Below are positions 26,542-33,836 of a DNA stretch of 64,000 bases, piece by piece; within the stretch, counting starts at the first letter, position 1; each line of letters begins with the position of its first letter. The notes below the pieces were generated by a model. It had not been told where the DNA came from. It saw only the letters and a list, made by a program, of their open reading frames with translations, and made no database searches. Position numbers and translations under genes: made by a program. Location of the stretch: contig CAWJHN010000004.1 in assembly GCA_963842725.1 (NCBI GenBank), forward strand, positions 806,001 through 870,000. Reading direction: 5' to 3'. The DNA is from UBA10649 sp963842725 (GTDB lineage: Bacteria; Actinomycetota; Actinomycetes; S36-B12).

Positions 26542-27358
26542 GCGACACCTCCGCGTGGTCGTCGACCGTGGTCGGCGACGTCGCCGTCCTCGCATTCGAG
26601 CGACCTCCGCTGGGGACCATCCGGTATCGCGACGTCCAGGATCTCGAAGCCCATCTCGTCACCGCGGTGGCAGAGAAGCGTCGAGCCGTGGTGCTCACGG
26701 GTCGGGGCGACGTGTTCGTGCGCCATGCCGACCTGGAGGACCTGGCGTCGACGGCGGCCAGGCCGACCGGTCTCCGGCGATCCGACGTCGTGGATTCGCG
26801 TGCTCAGGCTCCTCGACCGAGGCCCGTTCATCACGGTCGCTGCGATCAACGGGCAGGCATGGGGTGGGGGACTGGAGATCGCACTGAGTTGCAACATCAG
26901 GGTGATGGATGAGGTGGCCACGCTGGCCTTTCCGGAGGTCGCGCTTGGCATCGTGCCGGGCGTCGCGGCGCATCGAGCCATTGCTGCGCTGCCAGAAGGG
27001 CGGATCATGGACCTGCTCCTGACCGGGCGTATCCTCTCCGCCGCAGAGGCACTCGACTGGGGACTCGTGACGAGGATGGTCGCTGCCGGCACGTCGGTCG
27101 AGGCTGCGATCGCCGTCTGCGAGCAGATCGACCGGTATCCGCAGAGGGCTGTGGTGGCCGCTCGTGACCTCGTGGTCGCGGCACGCGACCAGGACGAGCG
27201 CGAGACGTCGCACGCAGAGCGACGTCTGGGCCGAACTCGCAGTGCTGCCCGACACCATCGCGATCGTCGACGCGGCTCAGCAGAGGTACCTCGAGGGCGC
27301 CGAATCCGTGGGCGCATTGGGCATTGAGGCAACAAGCCGCGACAGAGGTGAGGAGTAG
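26538..27358 (+). CDS. enoyl-CoA hydratase/isomerase, frameshifted
   Basis: GTG 26538 overlaps the previous stop. Order: VVGDVAVLAFERPPLGTIRY, AVVLTGRGDVFVRHADLEDL, after a shift near 26800 AAINGQAWGGGLEIALSCNI and FPEVALGIVPGVAAHRAIAA, RILSAAEALDWGLVTRMV, and after a shift near 27220 the C-terminal VDAAQQRYLEGAESVG. The crotonase oxyanion loop and the family Glu region are kept. ~270 residues when corrected. It ends 2 bases before the next ATG, so the two are likely co-translated. Confidence 0.75.
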
Positions 27359-27360
27359 CC

Positions 27361-28161
27361 ATGGGCTTCGTCAAGACGTCAGAGGAGATCAAGGCCATCG
27401 AAGGCGCCCTGACCGGCGTGGAGTTCGTCGGCGGGGAGATGCTGTCCGTCGACTTCCTCGTCGATCCCGCGACGGTGGAGCGAATACTGCCAGCTCCGCT
27501 GCAGCCGGCCAGCACTCCTCGGATGACCGCCACTGTGGGGCGGTGGCGAAGCAACTGCGTCGGTGACTTCGGGGGCGGCGCGCTCTACATCGCCGCGCGG
27601 TACGGCGACATCGCGGGCGACTACGTCCTCACGATGTTCATGGACTCCGACTCGGCCCTGATCTTCGGCCGCGACCTCTACGGGGAGCCGAAGAAGATCG
27701 CCCGCTGCGGCCTCTACCGGCAGGGCAGCACCTTCAACGGCTTCATCGAGCGAGGTGGCGTGCGCCTGATCGAGATCGACGCCGACCTTCCCACCAAGGT
27801 GCCCCCGTCACAGGGGGTGGGGCGCAACTTCAACGTGAAGTCACTCCTCGGCGCGAACGGCGTGGGACTGCAAGACGATCCGGTCCTGACGCTGGCCGAG
27901 TTCGACACGCGAATCGACTTGCATCGAGAGGGTGACGCCGTGCTGACACTGCGTGGCACTGTGCACGACCCACTGGACGAGGTCGCTCCCGTGCAGATTC
28001 TGTCGGCTCGCTACGTGGAGGCCGACATGACCGCGTCATGTCGGGAGCTCGCGAAGATGGACGCCGCGGCGTTCCTCCCCTTTGCATACGGGCGCATGGA
28101 CGACTGGTCGCAGATGGTCACAGGCACGTTCGCCCCGGCGGCCGATCAGCGTGCGGTGTAG
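27361..28161 (+). CDS. acetoacetate decarboxylase-like protein
   Basis: ATG 27361 with GAGGAG 6 bases upstream. 266 residues, intact. It belongs to the ADC family: LPAPLQPASTPRMTATVGRW, GDYVLTMFMDSDSALIFGRD and the catalytic-lysine region YGEPKKIARCGLY, matching the Lys-Lys pair of acetoacetate decarboxylase. Family members decarboxylate 3-oxoacids or act as Schiff-base aldolase-dehydratases, so decarboxylation is not proven. It is the last gene of cluster A; its 3' end overlaps the convergent SDR gene by 16 bases. Confidence 0.85.
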   Translation: MGFVKTSEEIKAIEGALTGVEFVGGEMLSVDFLVDPATVERILPAPLQPASTPRMTATVGRWRSNCVGDFGGGALYIAARYGDIAGDYVLTMFMDSDSALIFGRDLYGEPKKIARCGLYRQGSTFNGFIERGGVRLIEIDADLPTKVPPSQGVGRNFNVKSLLGANGVGLQDDPVLTLAEFDTRIDLHREGDAVLTLRGTVHDPLDEVAPVQILSARYVEADMTASCRELAKMDAAAFLPFAYGRMDDWSQMVTGTFAPAADQRAV

Positions 28162-28880
28162 CCGCCATCGGCCGTGTAGTAGCTGCCGGTGATGTTCGAC
28201 GCCTCGTCGCTGGCGAGGAACGCGACCAGGGCAGCCACCTCCTCTGGCTCGCCGAGACGAGCCTGAGGGACCGTGGCCAGCATCGCCTGAAGCGCCTCGG
28301 GTGTAAGGGCATCGGTGCCCAGCGGGGTCCTGATGAACCCGGGCGCGATGGCGTTTGCACGGATGCCCTGCTGCCCGTACTCGATCGCTGCTGTGCGAGT
28401 GAGACCGACGACTCCATGCTTGGACGCCACGTATGCGGAGGCTCCGGCGAATCCCACCGATCCCAGGATCGAGGACATGTTGACGATGGAACCGCCTCCG
28501 CTGGCGATCATCGCGGGGATCTGCGCCCGCATGCAGAAGAAGACGCCATCGAGGTCGACGCTGAGCACGGCGCGCCACGAGTCGACGGGAAGGTCGGCGA
28601 TCGGCATCTGTTCACCACCGATGCCTGCGTTGTTCACGCCGATGTGCAGCGCTCCGAACTCGGACACCGCGAAGTCCACAATCCGCTGCGCGGCAACAGG
28701 ATCCGAGACGTCGGCTTCGAACGGACGCGCTGCGTCACCGATGTCGGCTGCCACCCGTGCGGCTCCCTCGCCGTTGATGTCGGCGACCACCACCTTGGCG
28801 CCGCGCAAGGCGAGTCGTCGCGCAATCGCTTCACCGATGCCTGCACCAGCTCCTGTGACGATGGCAACCTTGTCCTGCAT
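28146..28880 (-). CDS. short-chain dehydrogenase (SDR)
   Basis: I choose ATG 28878-28880 (MQDKVAIVTGAGAGIGEAI) because AAGGAG lies 10 bases before it; the longer GTG start at 28889 is only 1 base from that ribosome-binding site. 244 residues, intact. TGAGAGIG cofactor loop, NNAGIGG, active-site S in VNMSSILGS, Y and K in AYVASKHGV, ending GSYYTADGGYTAR. Classical NAD-preferring pattern (Asp in VVADING). It is convergent with the decarboxylase-like gene, so it is transcribed separately from cluster A. Confidence 0.9.
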   Translation of the reverse strand: MQDKVAIVTGAGAGIGEAIARRLALRGAKVVVADINGEGAARVAADIGDAARPFEADVSDPVAAQRIVDFAVSEFGALHIGVNNAGIGGEQMPIADLPVDSWRAVLSVDLDGVFFCMRAQIPAMIASGGGSIVNMSSILGSVGFAGASAYVASKHGVVGLTRTAAIEYGQQGIRANAIAPGFIRTPLGTDALTPEALQAMLATVPQARLGEPEEVAALVAFLASDEASNITGSYYTADGGYTAR

Positions 28881-28963
28881 GCGGGCCACGCTCCTTCACA
28901 TCGTTGGGGAACTATTCACAATAGGCCGCCAAAACCCACGCGCGACAGTGTTCTGGTGCACCT

Positions 28964-29851
28964 GTGAGCAGCGCCATCGTCATCGCGTACGCAGTCGGCG
29001 CGATCCTCGGACTCCTGTCATCGCGCCACGATGGCCTGGCCCGAGTATGGCCTCGCCTCGTGCGCGCGCAGCTGCTCGTTGCCACTGTCGCGTTGTCCAT
29101 CGTGGCGGTGTGGCGCATCGAGGGCCTAGCAGACTTCCTTTGGCCGGTCATCATGATAGGGGCCTTCGCTGTGGTCCTCGGGGCGTCGCTCGCGACCACC
29201 GGAACCGGGAAGGGCCAGGCGGGCGGGGCGGCCATGCGAGCCTGGGCAGCAACGTCGAACATCTCGTTCTGGGTGATCCCGATCGCGGCGGCTTCGATCG
29301 GGCCAAGTGCGGTCGTGGTGGCAGTACTCGTCGACCGGCTCGGAGCGCCGCTCTGGGCGGTGTTCATCTGGCTGCTTCGGCGCGATGCGCCGCGTCCGCA
29401 GCGAAGGGCCACTTCGTGGATTGACCAGTCCCCGATGCTTGCCCTTGTCGTGGGGCTCGTGCTGCGGGCCACCACGCCGGCGCCGGATTGGACGACCGTG
29501 ACTCCGCTCCTGCTTGTTCCGCTCCTGGCCGTCAGCGGGTCGGCGTTGTTTGTTGGTTCCATCCTGCATCCGGCTCAGCGGATGAGCGCGCGGCCGGGCA
29601 TGCGCGCGTGGGTGCTGCTGGTGGGTCTGCGCGTCCTTCTCTTCGCGCCGATCGCCTGGTACGCGCCAAACCGGGCCGTCGCCCTGGTCGCCGTGCTCTG
29701 CGGATTGTCGATACCGGCCTTCGGACCCGCGCAGTTCTCGACGGTCTACGGGTACCGTGAACCCGCAGTCGCCGCCAGCACCCGATACGGCTGGTTCGTG
29801 GGCGCGGTCGGCTTGATTCTTGCGCTCTGGTACTCCAGCTTCACAGCGTGA
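28964..29851 (+). CDS. integral membrane protein, probable AEC-family permease
   Basis: GTG 28964, 295 residues, intact. About eight to ten hydrophobic segments (e.g. IVIAYAVGAILGLL, FLWPVIMIGAFAVVLGASL, MLALVVGLVLRA, GLILALWYSSF). The segment ATSNISFWVIPIAAASIGP resembles the N-x-x-F/[GF]-x-P region of auxin-efflux-carrier-type transporters, which move organic acids. The assignment is tentative. It sits between the divergent SDR gene (28146-28880) and the promoter at 29885; the gap on its left is 83 bases. Confidence 0.55.
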   Translation: MSSAIVIAYAVGAILGLLSSRHDGLARVWPRLVRAQLLVATVALSIVAVWRIEGLADFLWPVIMIGAFAVVLGASLATTGTGKGQAGGAAMRAWAATSNISFWVIPIAAASIGPSAVVVAVLVDRLGAPLWAVFIWLLRRDAPRPQRRATSWIDQSPMLALVVGLVLRATTPAPDWTTVTPLLLVPLLAVSGSALFVGSILHPAQRMSARPGMRAWVLLVGLRVLLFAPIAWYAPNRAVALVAVLCGLSIPAFGPAQFSTVYGYREPAVAASTRYGWFVGAVGLILALWYSSFTA

Positions 29852-29884
29852 TCCCGATCGTGGATACGAGTCTGCCGCAGGCCC

Positions 29885-29937
29885 TTGACCTGTGCTGGGG
29901 AAGCGCTTACCGTCAGCCTAACCGACCGACGGGTCGG
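29885..29937 (+). promoter_or_regulatory. promoter with TetR-type operator, SDR/MDR operon
   Basis: TTGACC (29885-29890), 17-bp spacer, TACCGT (29908-29913), then CCGAC-CGACGG-GTCGG at 29922-29937, nearly identical to the operator at 11258-11273 (ACCGACCGACGRGTCGG). It precedes the GTG at 29976 by about 40 bases. Confidence 0.65.
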
Positions 29938-29975
29938 ACGGGAAGAGCAGTCCGGTCAGCTGCGGGAGGCATCCA

Positions 29976-30713
29976 GTGATCAGTCAGCGCGTATCGCTCG
30001 TGACGGGAGCGGCCAGCGGAATCGGACGTGCCACTGCCAAGCGCTTGGCGGCCGACGGACCTGTCGCCGTCTGCGACATCTCGGACGACGCTGGGCAGGG
30101 GGTCGTCGACGAGATCGCTGCGGCCGGCGGTCGGGCCATCTTCGTGCACCTCGACGTCTGCGTGGAGCAAGATTGGGTCGACGCAGTTGCGACGGTACTC
30201 GAGATCTTCGGTGGCATCCACGTCCTCGTCAACAACGCGGGAATCGGGGACTGGGATCGCATAGAGGAGACGTCGCTCACGACGTACATGGACACGATCG
30301 CGGTGACCCAGGTCGGTACGTTCCTCGGCCTCAAGCACTGCGCCGAGGCATTGAAGGCGTCGGGGGCTGGATCGGTGGTCAACATGTCCTCGATCTTCGG
30401 CGTCAGCGGTGGTTTCGGGGGAGTGTCGCCGGGCTATCACTCCGCGAAGGGTGCGGTCCGTGTCCTCACCAAGTCCGCTGCGCTCGGGTGGGCCAAGGAG
30501 GGGGTTCGGGTGAACTCCATCCATCCTGGGGTGATCGTCACCCCTCTGATCGATCGCGTTGAAGACCACAGCGCGCTGATTGCCATGACCCCTATGGGAA
30601 GACTCGGCCAACCGGAGGAGGTCGCCGAGGCCATCGCCTTCCTCGCCGGACCGGGATCCTCGTTCATCACGGGCGCGGAACTCGCCATCGACGGCGGGTT
30701 CCTCGCGACGTGA
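29976..30713 (+). CDS. short-chain dehydrogenase (SDR)
   Basis: GTG 29976 with GGGAGG upstream. 245 residues, intact. TGAASGIGRATAKRL, VLVNNAGIGDWD, S in VNMSSIFGVSGG, Y and K in GYHSAKGAVRVL, ending GAELAIDGGFLAT. First gene behind an operator-bearing promoter. Its stop overlaps the GTG start of the MDR-like gene (GTGA), and the MDR dehydrogenase follows, so the three probably work together on alcohol oxidation. Confidence 0.9.
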   Translation: MISQRVSLVTGAASGIGRATAKRLAADGPVAVCDISDDAGQGVVDEIAAAGGRAIFVHLDVCVEQDWVDAVATVLEIFGGIHVLVNNAGIGDWDRIEETSLTTYMDTIAVTQVGTFLGLKHCAEALKASGAGSVVNMSSIFGVSGGFGGVSPGYHSAKGAVRVLTKSAALGWAKEGVRVNSIHPGVIVTPLIDRVEDHSALIAMTPMGRLGQPEEVAEAIAFLAGPGSSFITGAELAIDGGFLAT

Positions 30714-31373
30714 CGCTCCCGGAGATCAGGACCGGTAACGACGCGAGGAGTGCGCGAGCCCTGGGAGACGGATCGTTCGTGAGAGTCGAGGACTTCTCCT
30801 GCGGCATATGCGAGAGCTGTGTGGCCGGCTGGCCGCTCTGGTGCCCCACACCCCAGGAGAAGGGGAACGAACTCCTTGCGTGCCTGACCGATCACCGGAC
30901 CGACCGGATCTTGCAGGCGCTGCTGCTTGCTGACGCCTGCCTGGCCGTTCGTGGTGACCTCGGCGCTGACGCTGTGGTTGCCGTGGTGCAGCAGGACGAG
31001 GGTGCTCGGGCCCTCACCGTGGCGATGGTGAGCCTGGTCCATGGGGGGCGGGTGCTCTCGGGACCCACGACGCGCGACGCCGAGCTGCGGGAGCAGGTGG
31101 GTCGCCTGTCCCCCAGTGGTCGGGCCCGCATCGTGGCCACGACCGGATCGGTACGGGACGCAGCGAAGGCCGTGGAACGGGGTGGCTTCGTGTGTGTTGC
31201 CGGCCCACTCACCGATGCCCCATCGGTCACCGAGTTCGTCCAGCGCGAACTGTGCATCGTCTCGCCCCGCAACCTCAGGGCTTTCGTCGCATCAGCCGGT
31301 GGCGCCGACGTGGTCGCTCGCGCCGTCGCCGCCACGGGACGGGCACCCATCGAAGGACTAGGGGGGAGGCTGA
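30710..31373 (+). CDS. second MDR-like zinc-loop protein lacking the catalytic domain
   Basis: GTG 30710 overlaps the SDR stop. Near residue 30 it carries the structural-zinc pattern CGICESCVAGWPLWC, then a degenerate Rossmann part: LTVAMVSLVHGGRVLSGPT, GSVRDAAKAVERGGFVCVAG, SVTEFVQRELCIVSPRNLRA, VVARAVAATGRAPIEGLGG. It matches 11305-11924 in order and spacing and lacks the catalytic zinc domain. The frame as written runs on to 31468; one base changed in the G run near 31360 would place the stop at TGA 31372-31374, next to the following ATG, which I think is the true end. Function unknown. Confidence 0.6.
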
Positions 31374-32366
31374 ATGCGTGTGGCGACGTTCGTCGAGCCA
31401 GGGTCGCTGTCCGTTGTGAGGGTGGACGATCCACGCCCTGGTCCCGACGACGTCGTGATCGGAGTTGAGGCGTGCGGGGTCTGCGGATCCGATCTGGCTA
31501 GCTACTTCCACGGCCATTACGTCATTCCGGGGCAGGTCCTCGGGCACGAGATCAGCGGGCGGGTTCTGGCGCTCGGCGAGAATCTCAGGTCCGCCGGTGG
31601 GCTCGAGGTGGGCGACAGGGTGGCAGTGAAGACCGCGCGAGCGTGCGATCACTGCTACTACTGCCGGGCCGGATCACCGCAGCTGTGCGGTGATTCCGGC
31701 AGGCGCTCCTTCGGCTACGGCACGCCGGGTGGCTTCGCGGACGTCATCGTCCTCGATGATGCGGACCTCGCCAATGAGGTCTTCAAGATGGACGGGCCGT
31801 CGGCGCTCGACGTGATGTGGACGGAACCGCTGGCGGTCGCCGTCCATGCGGTCCAGCGAGCTAGGCTCGCGCCCGACGATGACGTCCTGATACTGGGGGG
31901 TGGTTCCGTCGGCCTCTGCGTCACCGCCGCAGCCCGCGCCGCGGGCGTCGACGCCATCACCGTCTCCGAGCCCATGGCCGAACGACGCACTGCCGTGTCA
32001 CGTCTCGGAGCCGTTGCGATGGCACCCGGGGAGCTTGCCGGACGAGGACCGTGGGCCGTCGCGATCGATACGTCCGGGGTGGGCGCCGCGATCGCTTCGG
32101 CGACCGACCGCCTTCGACCGGGCGGCCGAATCGTCTGCGTCGGACTCGGGGATGCGCAGCTGCCGGCAGGGCGGGGACCCGTGGAGGTCGTCGCGTCCTT
32201 CGCCTATACCGATGCCGACTTCCGCTTCGCTGCTGGGCTGATCGCGTCGGGTGCCGTCGCGCTCGGGTCGTACGTGTCCGCCACGTTCCCGCTCGCCCGG
32301 ATCAACGAGGCCTTCAGGTCGAATCGGACCGACCCGTCGGTCGTCAAGATCGCCATCGTTCCCTGA
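31374..32366 (+). CDS. zinc MDR dehydrogenase, paralogue of 20463-21479
   Basis: ATG 31374, 330 residues, intact. Catalytic zinc site EACGVCGSDLASYFHGHY and GHEISGRV; structural loop CDHCYYCRAGSPQLC; GYGTPGGFADVIVLDDADL; Rossmann loop LILGGGSVGLCVTAAARAAG. Same family as the cluster A enzyme (polyol/2,3-butanediol/threonine dehydrogenase type). Third gene of the operon starting at 29976; a new promoter follows its stop by about 30 bases. Confidence 0.88.
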   Translation: MRVATFVEPGSLSVVRVDDPRPGPDDVVIGVEACGVCGSDLASYFHGHYVIPGQVLGHEISGRVLALGENLRSAGGLEVGDRVAVKTARACDHCYYCRAGSPQLCGDSGRRSFGYGTPGGFADVIVLDDADLANEVFKMDGPSALDVMWTEPLAVAVHAVQRARLAPDDDVLILGGGSVGLCVTAAARAAGVDAITVSEPMAERRTAVSRLGAVAMAPGELAGRGPWAVAIDTSGVGAAIASATDRLRPGGRIVCVGLGDAQLPAGRGPVEVVASFAYTDADFRFAAGLIASGAVALGSYVSATFPLARINEAFRSNRTDPSVVKIAIVP

Positions 32367-32394
32367 CCGCGGCGGAGACATTACTCGAAAACCA

Positions 32395-32454
32395 TTGACA
32401 GCCGTGCACGCGTGATGAATGCTGATCCACCAGACAAACCGACTATTCGGTCGG
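32395..32454 (+). promoter_or_regulatory. promoter with TetR-type operator, cluster B
   Basis: TTGACA (32395-32400), 17-bp spacer, AATGCT (32418-32423, weak), then CCGAC-TATTCG-GTCGG at 32439-32454. The arrangement copies those at 11220 and 29885, with a different operator spacer. It precedes the aldehyde dehydrogenase remnant and the Liv-type transporter genes. Confidence 0.6.
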
Positions 32455-32471
32455 GAACGATTGAACCGGAG

Positions 32472-33413
32472 GTGTGGCGTGCCAACGACGACCAGGGCGC
32501 GATCGCTCGACTCGACGAGTCGTTCCATTTGCAGCGGGCGGCCTTCCTGCAGAATCCCCGCCCTTCCGCCGCCGAGCGCCAGGAGGCCTGCGCGCCGTCG
32601 GGCCCATGATGCTCAAGAACCGCATGAACATCCGGGACGCGGTCGTCGCCGACTTCGGCTCGCACCCGGGGCTGTTCGCGGACATGGTCGAGACGCTGGG
32701 TGTGATCGCCCGAGCGGAGTTCGCCATCGAGAATGTCGAGGAGTGGATGAAACCGGATCGGCGGTACTCCGACTCCTCACGCTTCGGAACGGGTTATGCA
32801 GAGGTCCGCAACGACCCCCTCGGCGTGGTCGGCAACATCGTGCCGTGGAACTTCCCCTATGACCTGAGCATCGGGCCGCTGATCGACATGCTCGCGGGCG
32901 GCAACCACGTGATCATCAAGCCATCGGATCTCGGGCCCGCCTGCGGCCAGCTACTGCAGGACATGATCTCGGAGGCGTCGACCGCGACCTCGTCGATGTC
33001 GCCGTAGGTGGCCTCGAGCTCGCCAAGTACTTCCCAACGCTGCGCTGGGATCACCTGATGTTCACGGGCAGCCCCGCCCTCGGAAGGCAGATCGCGCAGG
33101 TCGCTGGCGGCACCCTCGTTCCGATGACCCTTGAGCTCGGCGGCAAGTGCCCGGCGATCGTCACCGAGGACGCGGTCGACCACAAGTCGGTCAGCCACAT
33201 CCTGGGAATCAAGACGATCAAGAACGGCCAGATGTGTAACACGGTCGACTACTGCCTGGTCCCCAGGGGCCAGGTTCAGGAGTTCGTCGATATCGCGAAG
33301 GCGCACGTCAGTGCGAGCATGCCGGCCTATTCCACCACGGACGATTGCACGGGGATCATCACTGAGCGACACCTGGATCGGTTGATCGAGATCCATGCGG
33401 AAGCGGTGGCTAC
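32472..33413 (+). pseudogene. coniferyl-aldehyde-type aldehyde dehydrogenase, frameshifted and 3'-truncated
   Basis: The start is uncertain (GTG 32472 in the first frame, GTG 32479 nearer the GGAGG). Pieces in order: AIARLDESFHLQRAAFLQNP, MNIRDAVVADFGSHPGLFAD, PLGVVGNIVPWNFPYDLSIG, DHLMFTGSPALGRQIAQVAG, LELGGKCPAIVTEDAV with the catalytic Glu, and NGQMCNTVDYCLVPRG with the catalytic Cys. Shifts lie near 32585 and 32985. Past ~33413 similarity ends about 150 residues early and a transporter-protein tail begins. It oxidises an aldehyde to an acid with NAD if intact. First gene behind the cluster B promoter. Confidence 0.7.
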
Positions 33414-33740
33414 GGGGTTCCTGAGGACCTCGACTTCAACACGCTGGCCGGTCTCGGGACCTGGGCTGCGTACACCGGCTTCCGTGATGTCGCCAGCCAG
33501 GTCGAGGGCGAACTGAACAACCAGACCTTCCTCGACCAGGCCAACAAGACCACGGCGCTGGATACGGGCGGGATGGTGCCGGAGCTCGACTTCACCAAGC
33601 CGTGGACCGACGGGCTGGAGGGCTACACCCGCCTGTTCAACCGCGGTGCCGTTCTCAGCCAGCTCCAGAACGGACTCGTTGTTCCGTTGACGTCGGAGTT
33701 CGAGGACATGTCGAACCTCGCCATGGGCAAGCCGCAGTAA
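33414..33740 (+). pseudogene. C-terminal fragment of a LivK-type solute-binding protein
   Basis: This frame reads PEDLDFNTLAGLGTWAAYTG, then NNQTFLDQANKTTALDTGGM, PELDFTKPWTDGLEGYTRLF and ends FEDMSNLAMGKPQ at the TAA 33738-33740. It looks like the last ~105 residues of a branched-chain amino-acid-type binding protein (normally ~400 residues with a lipoprotein signal), in the expected place just upstream of liv permease genes. It has no start and is fused to the aldehyde dehydrogenase remnant. A hairpin follows. Confidence 0.65.
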
Positions 33741-33750
33741 CCGAGCACCA

Positions 33751-33786
33751 GGTCCTGCCGGCCGGCCGAGGCTGGCCGGCAGGACC
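33751..33786 (+). terminator. hairpin after the LivK-like fragment
   Basis: GGTCCTGCCGGCC (33751-33763) pairs perfectly with GGCCGGCAGGACC (33774-33786) around a 10-base loop, 10 bases after the stop. There is no T run. Position between a binding-protein gene and its permease gene parallels the hairpin at 17448-17480. Confidence 0.65.
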
Positions 33787-33836
33787 GCTTCCTCACGACC
33801 CTTGAGGTGACGGACAGCGGAAGGTAGGTAGCCGAC

